DNA of 64,000 nucleotides from an uncultured Selenomonadaceae bacterium (GCA_905234195.1 CAJOFR010000001.1:35057-99056), one strand, 5' to 3'; positions 44,980 to 55,170 are shown, numbered from the stretch's first letter. Notes: generated by a model not told the origin, from the sequence alone. Numbers and translations are program-made.

Positions 44980-47900
44980 GTGAATATTGCAGTTAAAGTA
45001 ATCGGCGGACTGCTCAGTGCAATCGCGTTGTCCGGTGGATTTTACGTGCATTCACAGCGCGAAGCTCTCTTTGAAAAAGCTTTGACATTAGCTGAAGAAA
45101 AAGCCGCAGAAGTTTTAGGTACTCAAATTAAAATTGGTGATGTGAAAATCGAAAAATTTAGTCTGTCATCGTTGAAAGATATAAATTCTATGACGATTTA
45201 TAACGTCGAAGTTTTTGATAAAAATTCTGAACGCATTGCTAAAATTGACAGAGCTAAAGTAAAACTCAAACTTTTAAGTCTTTATAATGACGGTGCGGGT
45301 TCAATTGATGAGGTTAATATAATCGGCGCGCAGGTTGATCTTAAAAAGAGAGCTGACGACTCTTGGAATTTCAACGACATTAATTTACAAAGTGGAGGCG
45401 AAAGTAACTTCAGCGCACAAATTACTATTGAAGAAAGTTTATTAAACGCGACATTTGATGAAAAAAATGTTTCTTTGAAAAATATTTCCGCAGATGTTGA
45501 TTGCTCTGATTTGGAAGCAATTGGTGCTGAAGTTAGCGCAGAAATTTTTGATAGACAGATTAAGGCAACGGGGATTATTGGCTCTGAAAGACAAATTATC
45601 AATACTTCGATGGACGCAATCGAATTTGAAAAAATTATTCCTTATTTGCCCGCAGATTTTTTGCCTGGAGCTGTAAAAATTGATAGTTGTGAAATTATAA
45701 ATCCTGAGTTGAACATTCTTAGACGCGGCGAAATTCTAAGTTATAGCGGTTCAGCAGAAATATCCGACGGTAAAATCAAGGTAGAAGATACGTATATCGA
45801 AAACATAAATGGCGTGGCAAATTTTACTGATGCCGAGATTTTTTTTGATGCTTCAGCAAGTTCAAATGGACAAGCTACCGAAGTCACAGGGGTTATTCGC
45901 ACGGAAACTGATGAGCCCTTTTTTGATATTTATGCCAAATCAGAAAAATTTTCTCCTTCTGCAATTATTAACAATTTGGGTATTTCAGGGGCAGTAGATT
46001 TTACAGCACATGTTACAGGTACCACTAAGAATCCGCAAATCGATGCGGATATTTTTTCTACTTTTTTAGCTTACGAGAATATCTCTGCAAATAATGTCAA
46101 AACACACCTAAAATATTTCGAGAATGCCGTATATCTTTCCAATCTGCAAGCTGAGACGTTTGGCGGAGAGGTTAGTGGCGAGATAGAAATTCAATCCAAT
46201 GATTTATCCTATAATGCCCATGTTGAGTCAAAAAATGTCGATGTTTCAAAATTAGAAAAATTTTTTGATCTTAATTTTGAAACGGGCGGGAAAATTTTTG
46301 CAGACATTAATCTAAGCGGATTAGGAAAGGATATTTCGCAACTTAAAGTTTATGGTGAAGCTACGATGACCGACTTGGACTATCAAGGATTGATTGTCAA
46401 TAATGTAAAATCTTCATTTTATTTAAATGGAGAAAATTTAATAATTGATAATTTAAATGCTCTTCTGCCCAATCGTGGAACTATCGGTGTGGATGGTACT
46501 GTTACTGGCTGGAATAATATTGATTTAAATTTTTACGGATCTCATGTCGATATGACTCAGCTACAATTTGTGGATAAAAGTCTAGATATTAGCGGACTCT
46601 CAGATTTTAATGGTTTCATTCGAGGTAGTGTAGACAATCCTCAAATTGATTTGAAACTCTCGGCTGTTGACAGTACCAAAAACGGTCGTGATAATTTCAA
46701 GGGAGTCTTTTTTCAACAACCATACGATTCGTTGAAACTTGCCGCTTCAGGGAGCCTCGACGGAATAAAAATCGATAAATTTGAACTTGAAAAAGATGGG
46801 AAAATTACTTGGACGGTTATTGACGGCACAATAGGATTAACTGGTGAAAGAAAAATTAATTTGAGATTGGATACTATAGGAGCAAGACTGGAAAATATTT
46901 TTGCTCTCATCATGCCAGATCAAAATATTACAGGTAATATTGACAATACGATTAGGATTACCGGTACGATTGATGACCCTCACATAGTTGGTTATGTGGA
47001 TTTCAAGTATGGGAGCTATAATGGAATGCTTTTGACCGGTGTACGCGGCGACTATTATCTTGACGGTGACAAACTGCGGCTGCAGGTTTTTAATATCACT
47101 TCGCCGATGTTTGACGTCGTCTTAAATGGAACTTTTGACACTTCCACCAACGATATGGATTTTGTAATAGAAGGTCGAGATATGGATCTGAAACGTTTTC
47201 AATCAAAATTTCCTAATAATTACTTTGTTGAGGGACATGGGACTTTTGAAGGGATTGTCAAGGGTAAGCCCGAAAATCCGATTTTTAGTGGGCAGCTTAA
47301 TGCTGACATATTGAATTTCAATGGAGTGGATATAAGAAACGTGCGAGGGCATCTTGATATTCATGACAGTCAATTGATTCTTGACGAACTCAACTTTAAT
47401 CAGGGAAATGGTCGATATGAAAGCAAAATTTCCACAAACATGATAAATCAGAAAATTAATGGCAGTGTTAAAGTCCAAAACGTGGATATTCCGGAACTTT
47501 TCTCTCTCGCCAACCAAAAAACAGAATTGATTGAAGGAAAATTAAATAGTGATATTGATATAGGAGGCACGATTGAAAATCCAACGGTAAAGATTAAAGG
47601 TGAAATTACGGGTGGAGAAATTGCCGGATACGACCTTCATGATGTAAATATCGATATTAACTTAATAAATAGAATATTTTATATCAACAAATTTGAAGGA
47701 CGACAAGGAAAGGACGGTATATTCAGTCTTTCGGGCACAGCGGGCGGAGATTTTAATGTTTTGGGGAATTTTGGGTTCAAAGGTCCAATTTCAATGGATT
47801 GTGTCGCAGAAAATTTGGAATTGGGAATGTTTGGCGCGACTCTAAATCTCGAATCCGAATTTGTTGGCACAACAAATCTCAATGCAAAAATTCAAGGCAG

Positions 47901-49407
47901 TGCGGATAATCCTGAAGCAGAAATTCTGGTAACCGCCAGTGGTGGGATAAGAGGTTCTACTTTTGATTTACTTCAGTCACACATTTTTCTAAAAAATTCT
48001 ATTTTTGACGTAAAAGAATTATTTGTTCAGCGAGTGATAGCTGATCAGCTGTACAAGGCGAGTGCTCAAGGAACTGTTCCCATAAAAGCTTTGTTTCCTG
48101 TTTCTAGGAAACTTGCGGCGGATGAACAGTTGAATTTAGTGGTTTCTCTCGATGATGCGGATTTAAGCCTTTTGCCAGTCGTCAGCGACTATATTGCTTG
48201 GGCTGTGGGAGACATGGACGGTAGCTTAAAAATTACAGGTACTGTAGCCACGCCGAATATTGACGGTAAAATTTCTGTGAATGACGGCTCCGTGAAAATA
48301 AGAAATGTAAAAAGTCCTATTGAGCATATAAATATTGCAACAATTTTTGACGGCAGTAAATTTTACATTGAAAAATTTATGGGCAATATTGGAGACGGTA
48401 CTTTTGAAGTCGGTGGAGGATTTAATTTTACAAATTTTGAATTTAATAACTACAATTTTAATTTAAATGCCAATGCACTGGACATTAAGAGTGATTTTTT
48501 TACGGGTCCGCTTAGTGCCGACATTACTTTTAGTGAAACCGTTCCTCAAAGAGGAAATTTGCGCGGGAAGAGCATACCAACTATTGCCGGTGAGATTAAT
48601 TTTGACAGATGCACTTTCAGTCTGCCGAGCATCCCAGATTCTGATGAACCACTTCCAGAATGGTTGATTAACATAAAAATTAATCTCGGTCAAAAAGTTC
48701 ATTTCTACAGTTCTCGTTTGTACGACATGTTTTTAACCGGATCTGCAGAATTTTCGGGAACTGCTCGTCATCCCATACCTTCCGGTTCGATAAATGTAAA
48801 AAGGGGCGGCACCGTAAATTATTTGCAGACTGTTTTTGATATTCGCGAAGGTGAGGCACTTTTTAACCAGATTGGGTCGTTTTTCCCGACGATACATTTC
48901 AACGCTGATACTAAGCTGAATAAGGCAAAAATTATCCTTTCTATTGATGGATCATTGAAGGATACGAAAATAAAACTAAGTTCTAGCCCTGAAATGAATG
49001 AAACCGAAATTATGCAGATGTTGACTTTTCGTGACGCTTACGGCAAGGATAAATCTGAATTTGACGAAATGGATATACTGGCAATAGGGCTCCAGATGAG
49101 TATTTTAGGTGACATTGAAGACGCAGTGAAACGCTCGCTAGGTTTTGATCAGTTCGTTCTCTCACGCGGTAATGGCTCCGCTTTCGATACTCACGCGCAA
49201 GAAGAAACTCCCAATCAAAACGAATTTAACGTCTTTTTTGGAAAATATATAACTGATAAGATAATGCTACGTTATACGCAAGGTATTAACGGCGATAAGA
49301 TATCCAGATATGGATTACAATATGACATAAATGATAGTCTTGGCTTTACGATTGAGCGTGAAAAAAGCGAATTTATTTTCGGTCTTGAAGCAAGATATAA
49401 ATTTTAA
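44980..49407 (+). CDS. tamB: TamB-like inner-to-outer membrane bridging protein (DUF490)
   Basis: A 1475-residue AsmA/TamB-superfamily protein with one N-terminal membrane helix and a very long beta-rich middle. Many repeated units of the kind GTxxxPxxxGxxxxxxG form the lipid-carrying groove. The C-terminal TamB domain ends in ARYKF. Family members move phospholipid to the outer membrane and work with a BamA-family partner. Here the partner is probably the BamA gene 23 bp downstream, since no TamA paralogue is seen. The GTG start 44980 has AAAGGAG eight bases upstream; the track's start lies 13 codons earlier. Confidence 0.93.
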   Translation: MNIAVKVIGGLLSAIALSGGFYVHSQREALFEKALTLAEEKAAEVLGTQIKIGDVKIEKFSLSSLKDINSMTIYNVEVFDKNSERIAKIDRAKVKLKLLSLYNDGAGSIDEVNIIGAQVDLKKRADDSWNFNDINLQSGGESNFSAQITIEESLLNATFDEKNVSLKNISADVDCSDLEAIGAEVSAEIFDRQIKATGIIGSERQIINTSMDAIEFEKIIPYLPADFLPGAVKIDSCEIINPELNILRRGEILSYSGSAEISDGKIKVEDTYIENINGVANFTDAEIFFDASASSNGQATEVTGVIRTETDEPFFDIYAKSEKFSPSAIINNLGISGAVDFTAHVTGTTKNPQIDADIFSTFLAYENISANNVKTHLKYFENAVYLSNLQAETFGGEVSGEIEIQSNDLSYNAHVESKNVDVSKLEKFFDLNFETGGKIFADINLSGLGKDISQLKVYGEATMTDLDYQGLIVNNVKSSFYLNGENLIIDNLNALLPNRGTIGVDGTVTGWNNIDLNFYGSHVDMTQLQFVDKSLDISGLSDFNGFIRGSVDNPQIDLKLSAVDSTKNGRDNFKGVFFQQPYDSLKLAASGSLDGIKIDKFELEKDGKITWTVIDGTIGLTGERKINLRLDTIGARLENIFALIMPDQNITGNIDNTIRITGTIDDPHIVGYVDFKYGSYNGMLLTGVRGDYYLDGDKLRLQVFNITSPMFDVVLNGTFDTSTNDMDFVIEGRDMDLKRFQSKFPNNYFVEGHGTFEGIVKGKPENPIFSGQLNADILNFNGVDIRNVRGHLDIHDSQLILDELNFNQGNGRYESKISTNMINQKINGSVKVQNVDIPELFSLANQKTELIEGKLNSDIDIGGTIENPTVKIKGEITGGEIAGYDLHDVNIDINLINRIFYINKFEGRQGKDGIFSLSGTAGGDFNVLGNFGFKGPISMDCVAENLELGMFGATLNLESEFVGTTNLNAKIQGSADNPEAEILVTASGGIRGSTFDLLQSHIFLKNSIFDVKELFVQRVIADQLYKASAQGTVPIKALFPVSRKLAADEQLNLVVSLDDADLSLLPVVSDYIAWAVGDMDGSLKITGTVATPNIDGKISVNDGSVKIRNVKSPIEHINIATIFDGSKFYIEKFMGNIGDGTFEVGGGFNFTNFEFNNYNFNLNANALDIKSDFFTGPLSADITFSETVPQRGNLRGKSIPTIAGEINFDRCTFSLPSIPDSDEPLPEWLINIKINLGQKVHFYSSRLYDMFLTGSAEFSGTARHPIPSGSINVKRGGTVNYLQTVFDIREGEALFNQIGSFFPTIHFNADTKLNKAKIILSIDGSLKDTKIKLSSSPEMNETEIMQMLTFRDAYGKDKSEFDEMDILAIGLQMSILGDIEDAVKRSLGFDQFVLSRGNGSAFDTHAQEETPNQNEFNVFFGKYITDKIMLRYTQGINGDKISRYGLQYDINDSLGFTIEREKSEFIFGLEARYKF

Positions 49408-49430
49408 GGTAAAGGAATGAAGTCGCAAAA

Positions 49431-51398
49431 ATGATAAAAAAAAGAAAAGTTGCAATTTGTTTAACGGCAATGATCACTATGCCTCTTTTGTTCGGATTTA
49501 AATTGGAGAGTGACAAAGACTTCTCCAATTTGAAAAGTCATGCGGTCGACGATAATCAGCCTTCAGGGAGAGTTCTCGATAGACCTTTTGAGGACGTTAA
49601 TGCCGATAACAAATTAAAGGAACAAAACTCAAATGGGAATAACGCAGAAAAAAATCCCAGCGAAAATATTTTTAACAAAAGTATTTCAATGAATAACTCT
49701 CCTCAAGAATCGCAGGTTAATACGAAAATGCGCGAGTATTTGCGCCAATTTGAGGGGCTCACTATTGTTGACATAAAGCACGAGGGAGCAAGCGATTCAA
49801 CTCTTCCCACAGTCAAGGCCGCTATTATTCTTCATGTAGGCGACGAATTCAGCGCGGATGCTGCCATAAGAGATCGTGACGCTATCAGAAACACCGGTTA
49901 TTTTTACGACGCGTACCAGACTTTTGAAAAAGTCCCTGAAGGCGTTATTATAACTTATCATATGATGGAAAATCCTGTTTTGAAAAAAATTGTTATCAAT
50001 GGAAATAGTGTTATTAGTACTTCTGAACTGAACAGACTTTTGACAGTTAAACGAGGCTCTATTTTAAACAGTAATACTTTACATGATAACGTAAACGCAA
50101 TTCAAGAAAAGTATCACGGTGATGGCTATATTTTAATGAAAATCACAGATATATCTCTAGAGAACGACGGTACTTTGACTTTGAAAATAAATGAGGGCAT
50201 TCTTGAAGGTTATAAGGTTAAAGATAATAAAAAGACAAAAGATTATGTTATAACTCGTGAAATGCGACAAAAACCAGGTGAACCGTTTAACGCTAAAAAA
50301 GCAAGACGTTCCATGGAGAGAGTCTACAATCTTGGATTTTTTGAAGATGTGAATGTAAAAATGTTACCTGGGGTGGAGCCTAACGCTGTTGTTATGGAAA
50401 TTAACGTCAAGGAAAAAAGAACCGGGACGTTTGGTGTTGGCGCGGGATACAGCACGCGCGATGGACTCTTAGGCGTTGTGAGTATATCGGACACTAATTT
50501 TCGGGGAACGGGCGACGCCGTTTCTCTATCGTTCGAGAAAAATGCGGACGATAGCGACGCGCACGGATTTGCTTTTACTTATCGAAAACCTTGGCTTGAT
50601 CACCACGAAACGGCAGCTACCTTGAGGATTTATAATCGCACATACCAGTATTACGATTATGACACCGACGCTGAATTAAAAGAGCGGTACATGCGCAAGT
50701 ATTCCGGTGGTGAAATTACTTTAAGCCGTCCCATGAGTGAATATTCTACTAACTATATCACCTTGAAGAATCGTAAAGATAGGTATGTGCGGCACGTTTC
50801 CAGTGGAAAGTCCGGAGATCGTAGCGGGAGTAGCGGAGAATCTTGGCGTAACGATAATTTTGGAACGACACGCAGTATTGAGTTTCAGCATATAACCGAT
50901 ACTCGTGATAACGTTTTTAATCCGACAATTGGTGGAAAAGTTACGCTCGGCACTGAATTTGGTGGATTATTGGGGGGAGATTTTACTTTTCAGAAGTACA
51001 CGATCGACCATCAACAATATTTCAAAGCCGGTCATGCTCAAGTTTGGGCGTTTAAGACGGCTTATGGAATTGGTCATGGCGATTTGACTGAATTTAATCA
51101 GTTTAGGGTAGGCGGTCAAAATAGTCTTAGAGGCTATCGTGATGACCAATTTCGTGGCGATAGAATGATGCTTGCCGCTCTAGAATACCGATTCCCACTT
51201 GCTAGGAGGATTCAAGGTATAGTTTTCACAGATTGGGGAGGAGCTTGGGATTCGCGTTACTTGCCAAAGGGAAATGCCATTAATGGTAGTGTTGGTCTCG
51301 GTGTCGCGCTGAATACTCCTCTTGGTCCTTTGCGTTTGGATTACGGTCGTGGAAAACAAGGAGGAAGGTTCCATTTCAATATCGGAGGCGGATTTTAA
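49431..51398 (+). CDS. bamA: BamA/Omp85 outer membrane assembly protein
   Basis: A 655-residue Omp85 protein with a signal peptide (about residues 1-22), a charged Asn-rich linker (to about 100) and three recognisable POTRA domains (about 110-320) instead of the five of E. coli. The 16-strand barrel ends in Phe. The lid-loop motif reads LRGY, the equivalent of VRGF. It inserts beta-barrel proteins into the outer membrane. It closes the row after tamB and is followed six bases later by the interrupted fliB. Confidence 0.94.
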   Translation: MIKKRKVAICLTAMITMPLLFGFKLESDKDFSNLKSHAVDDNQPSGRVLDRPFEDVNADNKLKEQNSNGNNAEKNPSENIFNKSISMNNSPQESQVNTKMREYLRQFEGLTIVDIKHEGASDSTLPTVKAAIILHVGDEFSADAAIRDRDAIRNTGYFYDAYQTFEKVPEGVIITYHMMENPVLKKIVINGNSVISTSELNRLLTVKRGSILNSNTLHDNVNAIQEKYHGDGYILMKITDISLENDGTLTLKINEGILEGYKVKDNKKTKDYVITREMRQKPGEPFNAKKARRSMERVYNLGFFEDVNVKMLPGVEPNAVVMEINVKEKRTGTFGVGAGYSTRDGLLGVVSISDTNFRGTGDAVSLSFEKNADDSDAHGFAFTYRKPWLDHHETAATLRIYNRTYQYYDYDTDAELKERYMRKYSGGEITLSRPMSEYSTNYITLKNRKDRYVRHVSSGKSGDRSGSSGESWRNDNFGTTRSIEFQHITDTRDNVFNPTIGGKVTLGTEFGGLLGGDFTFQKYTIDHQQYFKAGHAQVWAFKTAYGIGHGDLTEFNQFRVGGQNSLRGYRDDQFRGDRMMLAALEYRFPLARRIQGIVFTDWGGAWDSRYLPKGNAINGSVGLGVALNTPLGPLRLDYGRGKQGGRFHFNIGGGF

Positions 51399-51413
51399 TA
51401 GGAGTTGAATTTT

Positions 51414-52676
51414 ATGGGAAAAATTTATTCATACTTTCAGCCTAAATATGTGAGCAAGTTTAAATGCAATGGACAGGCTTGTTCTGCGCATTGTTGTAAA
51501 CGTTGGCGAATTGAAATTGATAAAAAAACTTACAAAAAATATTCTCATATTAAGCCTAAAAGTGCGGCGCGTGACATAATTCAAAATATCACAAGGGGGG
51601 GGGTAGATAATGATAAGTACTTTGTCATCCTTGACAGAAACTCTCGTTGTCCGATGTTGACAGAGGATAATTGGTGTTCAATTCAAAAAAATTATGGCGA
51701 AGATTTTTTATCTGTTGTTTGTGTGACGTATCCGCGCAGGACGTTTAATTTTGGAGATTTTTACGAACGTTCCTTAACGCTGACTTGTCCCGTAGTTGCT
51801 GCAGAAGTTTTAATTCCGAATACCCCTATAGAATTTGAGTGGACTGAAATTCCGGAAAGAATTCACAGCAATTTGGGCAGGATTAAACCGCAGTTCCCGA
51901 GCGTTCCTCAAAATTTGTGGGAGCACATTGTCGATATTCAATACATCGCAGTTTCAATATTGCAGGAACGTTCACTGACGATAGATCAACGATTGTTGAT
52001 ACTGGGAGTCTTTTTAGAAGAACTTAAAAATTTAACTTCAGACAACAAGCTTGATGAAATACAAAATTTAAAAGAAACTTATAAATCGGAAAATTTTTAA
52101 AAGGAGCAGATTGAAAGTTTCTCACAGGAAATTAAATTTAATGCAAATGAACACATGAAAATCATATTTGGAACTTTTGAATCTCTTTATGGCGGAGTTT
52201 CTTTTTTCAAAGCTGAAGATAAAAAATTTATCGATGCCGTAGTTGAAACTCTTCAGGTTCAAGTCGATGAAAACAAGCAGGTTTCTGTTAGTGCTTTAGC
52301 TAGAAAATATTATGAATTCAACGATTTTAGAAAAAATTTCACACAATATTTTTCTACTGTATTTGAAAATTACTTGGTGAATGAGTTTTTTTTAAATTTG
52401 TATCCTTGGAGATTTAAAGGGTCGATAATTTATAATTATGGAGTTTTTTTAACAATATACAAAATATTGGAATTAATAACCATGTCACTCGCGATTTCCA
52501 ATTTTAAGAAAGACAGAACAAAAACTCCACCGTTGGACAAAATAAATATGGTCGCCGCTGTAATGATGTTCGTCAACAACATTGACCATAATGACAGTTA
52601 TGTTGGAAAAATTTCTGATTATCTTAAAGGTAAAGAAAATATAGTCGAGATTGTTCAAGATTTGCTACAAATTTGA
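51414..52676 (+). pseudogene. fliB: Flagellin lysine-N-methylase FliB, interrupted by an in-frame TAA
   Basis: The reading frame encodes a FliB-type protein that methylates lysines of flagellin. It has an N-terminal cysteine cluster (CSAHCCKRW, then CPML..WCSIQ) and a helical C-terminal part. A single TAA at 52098-52100 stops the frame. The same frame then runs open to 52676 with clear family sequence (YYEFNDFRKNFTQYFSTVFENYLVNEF-like). The two track ORFs are therefore one gene broken by one codon. A nine-G tract lies at 51595-51603. No flagellar gene is in the window. Start ATG 51414 behind AGGAG. Alternatives are readthrough or a sequencing error. Confidence 0.85.
51595..51603 (+). repeat. 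Homopolymer of nine G inside fliB
   Basis: A run of nine G residues encodes part of TRGGVD. Such tracts are hot spots for slipped-strand length change. Nine consecutive G in an AT-rich genome is unlikely without selection or recent slippage. Confidence 0.9.
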
Positions 52677-52695
52677 TAAAAAATTAAATTTATAA

Positions 52696-52726
52696 AAAAG
52701 CCCATCCAAAACGGACGGGCTTTTCC
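52696..52726 (+). terminator. Terminator after fliB
   Basis: AAAAGCCCATCC and GGACGGGCTTTT pair with one internal mismatch. T and A runs lie on both sides, so it can also end the converging htpX unit. Confidence 0.85.
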
Positions 52727-52736
52727 TTTATAGAGA

Positions 52737-53606
52737 TTAGTTCAAGAGTCGCAGTTCTCTTGCCTGCTCGTGAAGTCTTGAAATTCTGTCGTCAGTATCC
52801 GGATGTGTTGAAAAAAGACCTTTCAAAAATTTTGTAGAATTTTCCAGCGGATTTATAATGAACATGTGCGCTGTCGCTGTCGAAGAATGCTCTATTGGTA
52901 CTGAATTTTGGGCATAATATTCGATTTTTTTAAGAGCAGCAGCCAGATATTCGGGATTCCCACAAATTTCACCACCGGTTTTATCGGCATCGTACTCGCG
53001 CGAACGAGATATCGCCATTTGAATCAACATGGCGGCAAAAGGAGCAATTATAGCCGTAACAATAAGCCCTACAGCACCGCCTCTATTGTTATCGTCAGAA
53101 CGACCGCCGAAAATCGCACCCCATTGTGCAATTTGTGCTATCATAGAGACAACTCCCGCCATTGACGCGGCGATAGTTGATATCAAAATATCACGGTGTT
53201 TGACGTGCGCCAACTCGTGACCTAAAACTCCAGAAATTTCGTTATAATCCAAAGTCCTCATTATGCCTGTTGTGACTGCAACAGCGGCATGTTCAGGATT
53301 TCTACCAGTTGCAAAGGCGTTAGGAACCTCGCTTTCAATGACATAAAGTCTAGGCATTGGCAAATTAGCATTTTGTGCAAGTTTTTTTACTAAATTGTAA
53401 ATTTGTGGAGAATCGGATTCAAAAACTTCACGTGCATTGTAAGCTTTTAAAACCATTGTGTCACTGAACCAGTAACTTGCAAAATTCATACCCACTGAAA
53501 TTATCAACATGAAAAACGCACCTTCGGAACCATTTATCGCTCCTCCAACCGCAACCATTATCCCTGTTAGCAAAGCCATTAGAATGAAAGTTTTGAAAAT
53601 GTTCAT
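52737..53606 (-). CDS. htpX: Membrane zinc metalloprotease HtpX
   Basis: A 289-residue M48 peptidase with two N-terminal membrane helices, the zinc motif GHELAHVKHRD, two further hydrophobic segments and the third ligand in the SREYDADKTGGEI stretch. HtpX degrades misfolded membrane proteins from the cytoplasmic side. ATG 53606 has GGGGG six bases upstream; the track's start lies 12 codons earlier. It follows the acyltransferase gene by 22 bp. Confidence 0.95.
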   Translation of the reverse strand: MNIFKTFILMALLTGIMVAVGGAINGSEGAFFMLIISVGMNFASYWFSDTMVLKAYNAREVFESDSPQIYNLVKKLAQNANLPMPRLYVIESEVPNAFATGRNPEHAAVAVTTGIMRTLDYNEISGVLGHELAHVKHRDILISTIAASMAGVVSMIAQIAQWGAIFGGRSDDNNRGGAVGLIVTAIIAPFAAMLIQMAISRSREYDADKTGGEICGNPEYLAAALKKIEYYAQNSVPIEHSSTATAHMFIINPLENSTKFLKGLFSTHPDTDDRISRLHEQARELRLLN

Positions 53607-53628
53607 AATAAACCCCCATTTGTTATTT

Positions 53629-54567
53629 TTATATAATTTCAAGTTTGGCGTTTAGATCTTCAATTTCTTCCGACGTAAATTCAAGACGCATCGATTTCCA
53701 ACGATCATGTAGCCAAAACCATTCTTCAGGATACCGTCGGACGTGCTCTTCTATCAGCGTCGCAAGCTGTTGTGTCATTTTTTGAATATCGGAGCGTTTG
53801 TCTTTTGTATGCTCCGACCAAATAGGAGGGTATACTTCCAATGTATGAGTGCCATCTGAATTTCTGTGCATAAATGCTGGGAATATCGGGACTTTTTTAA
53901 ATCTAGACATAGATGCCGCACCAGTTACATAATTTGTTGCACGATTGAAAAATTTTACTACAATTCCGTCGTGACGTCCAATATCTTGATCCATAATAAG
54001 CCCTATAAAGTGACCATTTTCAAGCATTTTGTACATTTCCCGCACATCATTTTTGTAGGTTATATGCATACCCATTAGAGTTCGGTACTCATTGATAAAT
54101 TTATCGGCACTTTGGGATTTTTGTCTTTTTGCGACACCGACCAGAGAAATATTGTTTTGGGCGAAGGCTCCGCCCATCAATTCCCAGTTATCACTGTGAC
54201 AAGTAGCAATTATTGCTCCTCGTCCCTGACGCTCATTACGATTTATGTAACTCGTAAGGTTCTCAAGACCAACAATTCTAACGTGATTCCCCACGTGTTT
54301 TTTTAATTTAGGGAAACGCAAAACTTCTATGAATGTCCAGACAAGGTTTCTAAGACTGGCCTTAGAAATTTTTCTCGCTTCAATTAAATCAATATCAAGG
54401 CATTTTTGAATATTTTCTACAGCCATCTTTTTTCGCCTACTTGGAATAAACATCCACGATAATTTTGCAAGGAAAGATCCTATAAAAACGCAAATTTTCG
54501 ACGGAAAAATACAAATGAATTTACTTAGCAATTTTAATAAGAAGTACCCGATCTCAATGTCCTCCAA
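53629..54567 (-). CDS. Lipid A biosynthesis acyltransferase (LpxL/HtrB family)
   Basis: A 312-residue inner-membrane acyltransferase that adds a secondary acyl chain to Kdo-lipid A. It has an N-terminal hydrophobic anchor, the catalytic HxxxxE box in CHSDNWE, and DQDIGRHDGIVVKFF and the WFWLHDRWK end that are typical of the family. It shows that the organism makes lipopolysaccharide. The start is unclear: the track's TTG overlaps the only GGAGG, and the next in-frame start candidate is TTG twelve codons on. Confidence 0.92.
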   Translation of the reverse strand: MEDIEIGYFLLKLLSKFICIFPSKICVFIGSFLAKLSWMFIPSRRKKMAVENIQKCLDIDLIEARKISKASLRNLVWTFIEVLRFPKLKKHVGNHVRIVGLENLTSYINRNERQGRGAIIATCHSDNWELMGGAFAQNNISLVGVAKRQKSQSADKFINEYRTLMGMHITYKNDVREMYKMLENGHFIGLIMDQDIGRHDGIVVKFFNRATNYVTGAASMSRFKKVPIFPAFMHRNSDGTHTLEVYPPIWSEHTKDKRSDIQKMTQQLATLIEEHVRRYPEEWFWLHDRWKSMRLEFTSEEIEDLNAKLEII

Positions 54568-54575
54568 TCTGATTA

Positions 54576-54608
54576 AACAAAGAAAGCCCGAGAATTTACC
54601 CGGACTTT
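54576..54608 (-). terminator. Terminator after the zinc-ribbon gene
   Basis: On the minus strand AGAAAGTCCGGG and CCCGGGCTTTCT-like arms form a stem, followed by a T-rich run just before the acyltransferase start. Confidence 0.7.
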
Positions 54609-54675
54609 CTAAGAGAATAACTTAACCTACAAACTTTTCAGCAGAATTTATACGTAAAACTACGCATGCACCATT

Positions 54676-54972
54676 TCATCCATTAGCTCGAGAAACGCGG
54701 TGTTTCAAAAAGCAATCACGGCAATAAACAGGGCGTTCGTTACGCGGCTCAAACGGAACTTCAGTTTCTTTGCCGCAATCCGCACAAACTACGGTAAACA
54801 TCTGACGATGCTCTCCTCCTTCACGGTTGCGACGACGCTTATCACGACAATCGCGACAACGCGTCGGTTCATTCTCGAATCCCTTTTCCGCATAAAATTC
54901 CTGCTCGCCTGCGCTGAAAGTGAACTCCTTGCCGCAGTCCTTGCACACGAGAGTTTTGTCTTCGAAATTCAT
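54676..54972 (-). CDS. Zinc-ribbon protein with two CxxC pairs per half
   Basis: A 98-residue protein with four CxxC knuckles: CKDC, CRDC, CADC and CRDC. They are spaced as two consecutive zinc ribbons with basic residues (RDKRRRNRE) between them. It matches a small family of uncharacterised zinc-ribbon proteins in Firmicutes; the function is unknown, with nucleic acid binding likely. The ATG 54972 follows GAGGAG; the track's start is 18 codons earlier. It has its own promoter and terminator. Confidence 0.85.
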   Translation of the reverse strand: MNFEDKTLVCKDCGKEFTFSAGEQEFYAEKGFENEPTRCRDCRDKRRRNREGGEHRQMFTVVCADCGKETEVPFEPRNERPVYCRDCFLKHRVSRANG

Positions 54973-55040
54973 CAAAAAAATCTCCTCACAGAATAAAAAT
55001 TTCCCGTCACTGAGTTGAAACTCCAACCCAATACTCTAAT

Positions 55041-55068
55041 ATTATACCACGCTTTACGAAAAAATCAA
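55041..55068 (-). promoter_or_regulatory. Promoter of the zinc-ribbon gene
   Basis: On the minus strand TTGATT, a 16-bp spacer and TGGTATAAT (extended, perfect -10). The leader would be about 60 bases. Confidence 0.75.
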
Positions 55069-55115
55069 GCAAATGTGATAAACGAAAGATTTTACAATAT
55101 ATTTCTACAAACTTC

Positions 55116-55144
55116 TTGTTAGAAAAAAATTTTTCTGATATTAT
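55116..55144 (+). promoter_or_regulatory. Promoter of rodA
   Basis: TTGTTA, 17 bp and TATTAT preceded by TGA (extended -10), about 27 bp upstream of the rodA start. Confidence 0.75.
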
Positions 55145-55170
55145 GTACACGCGGGAAGGGAGTGACACAT

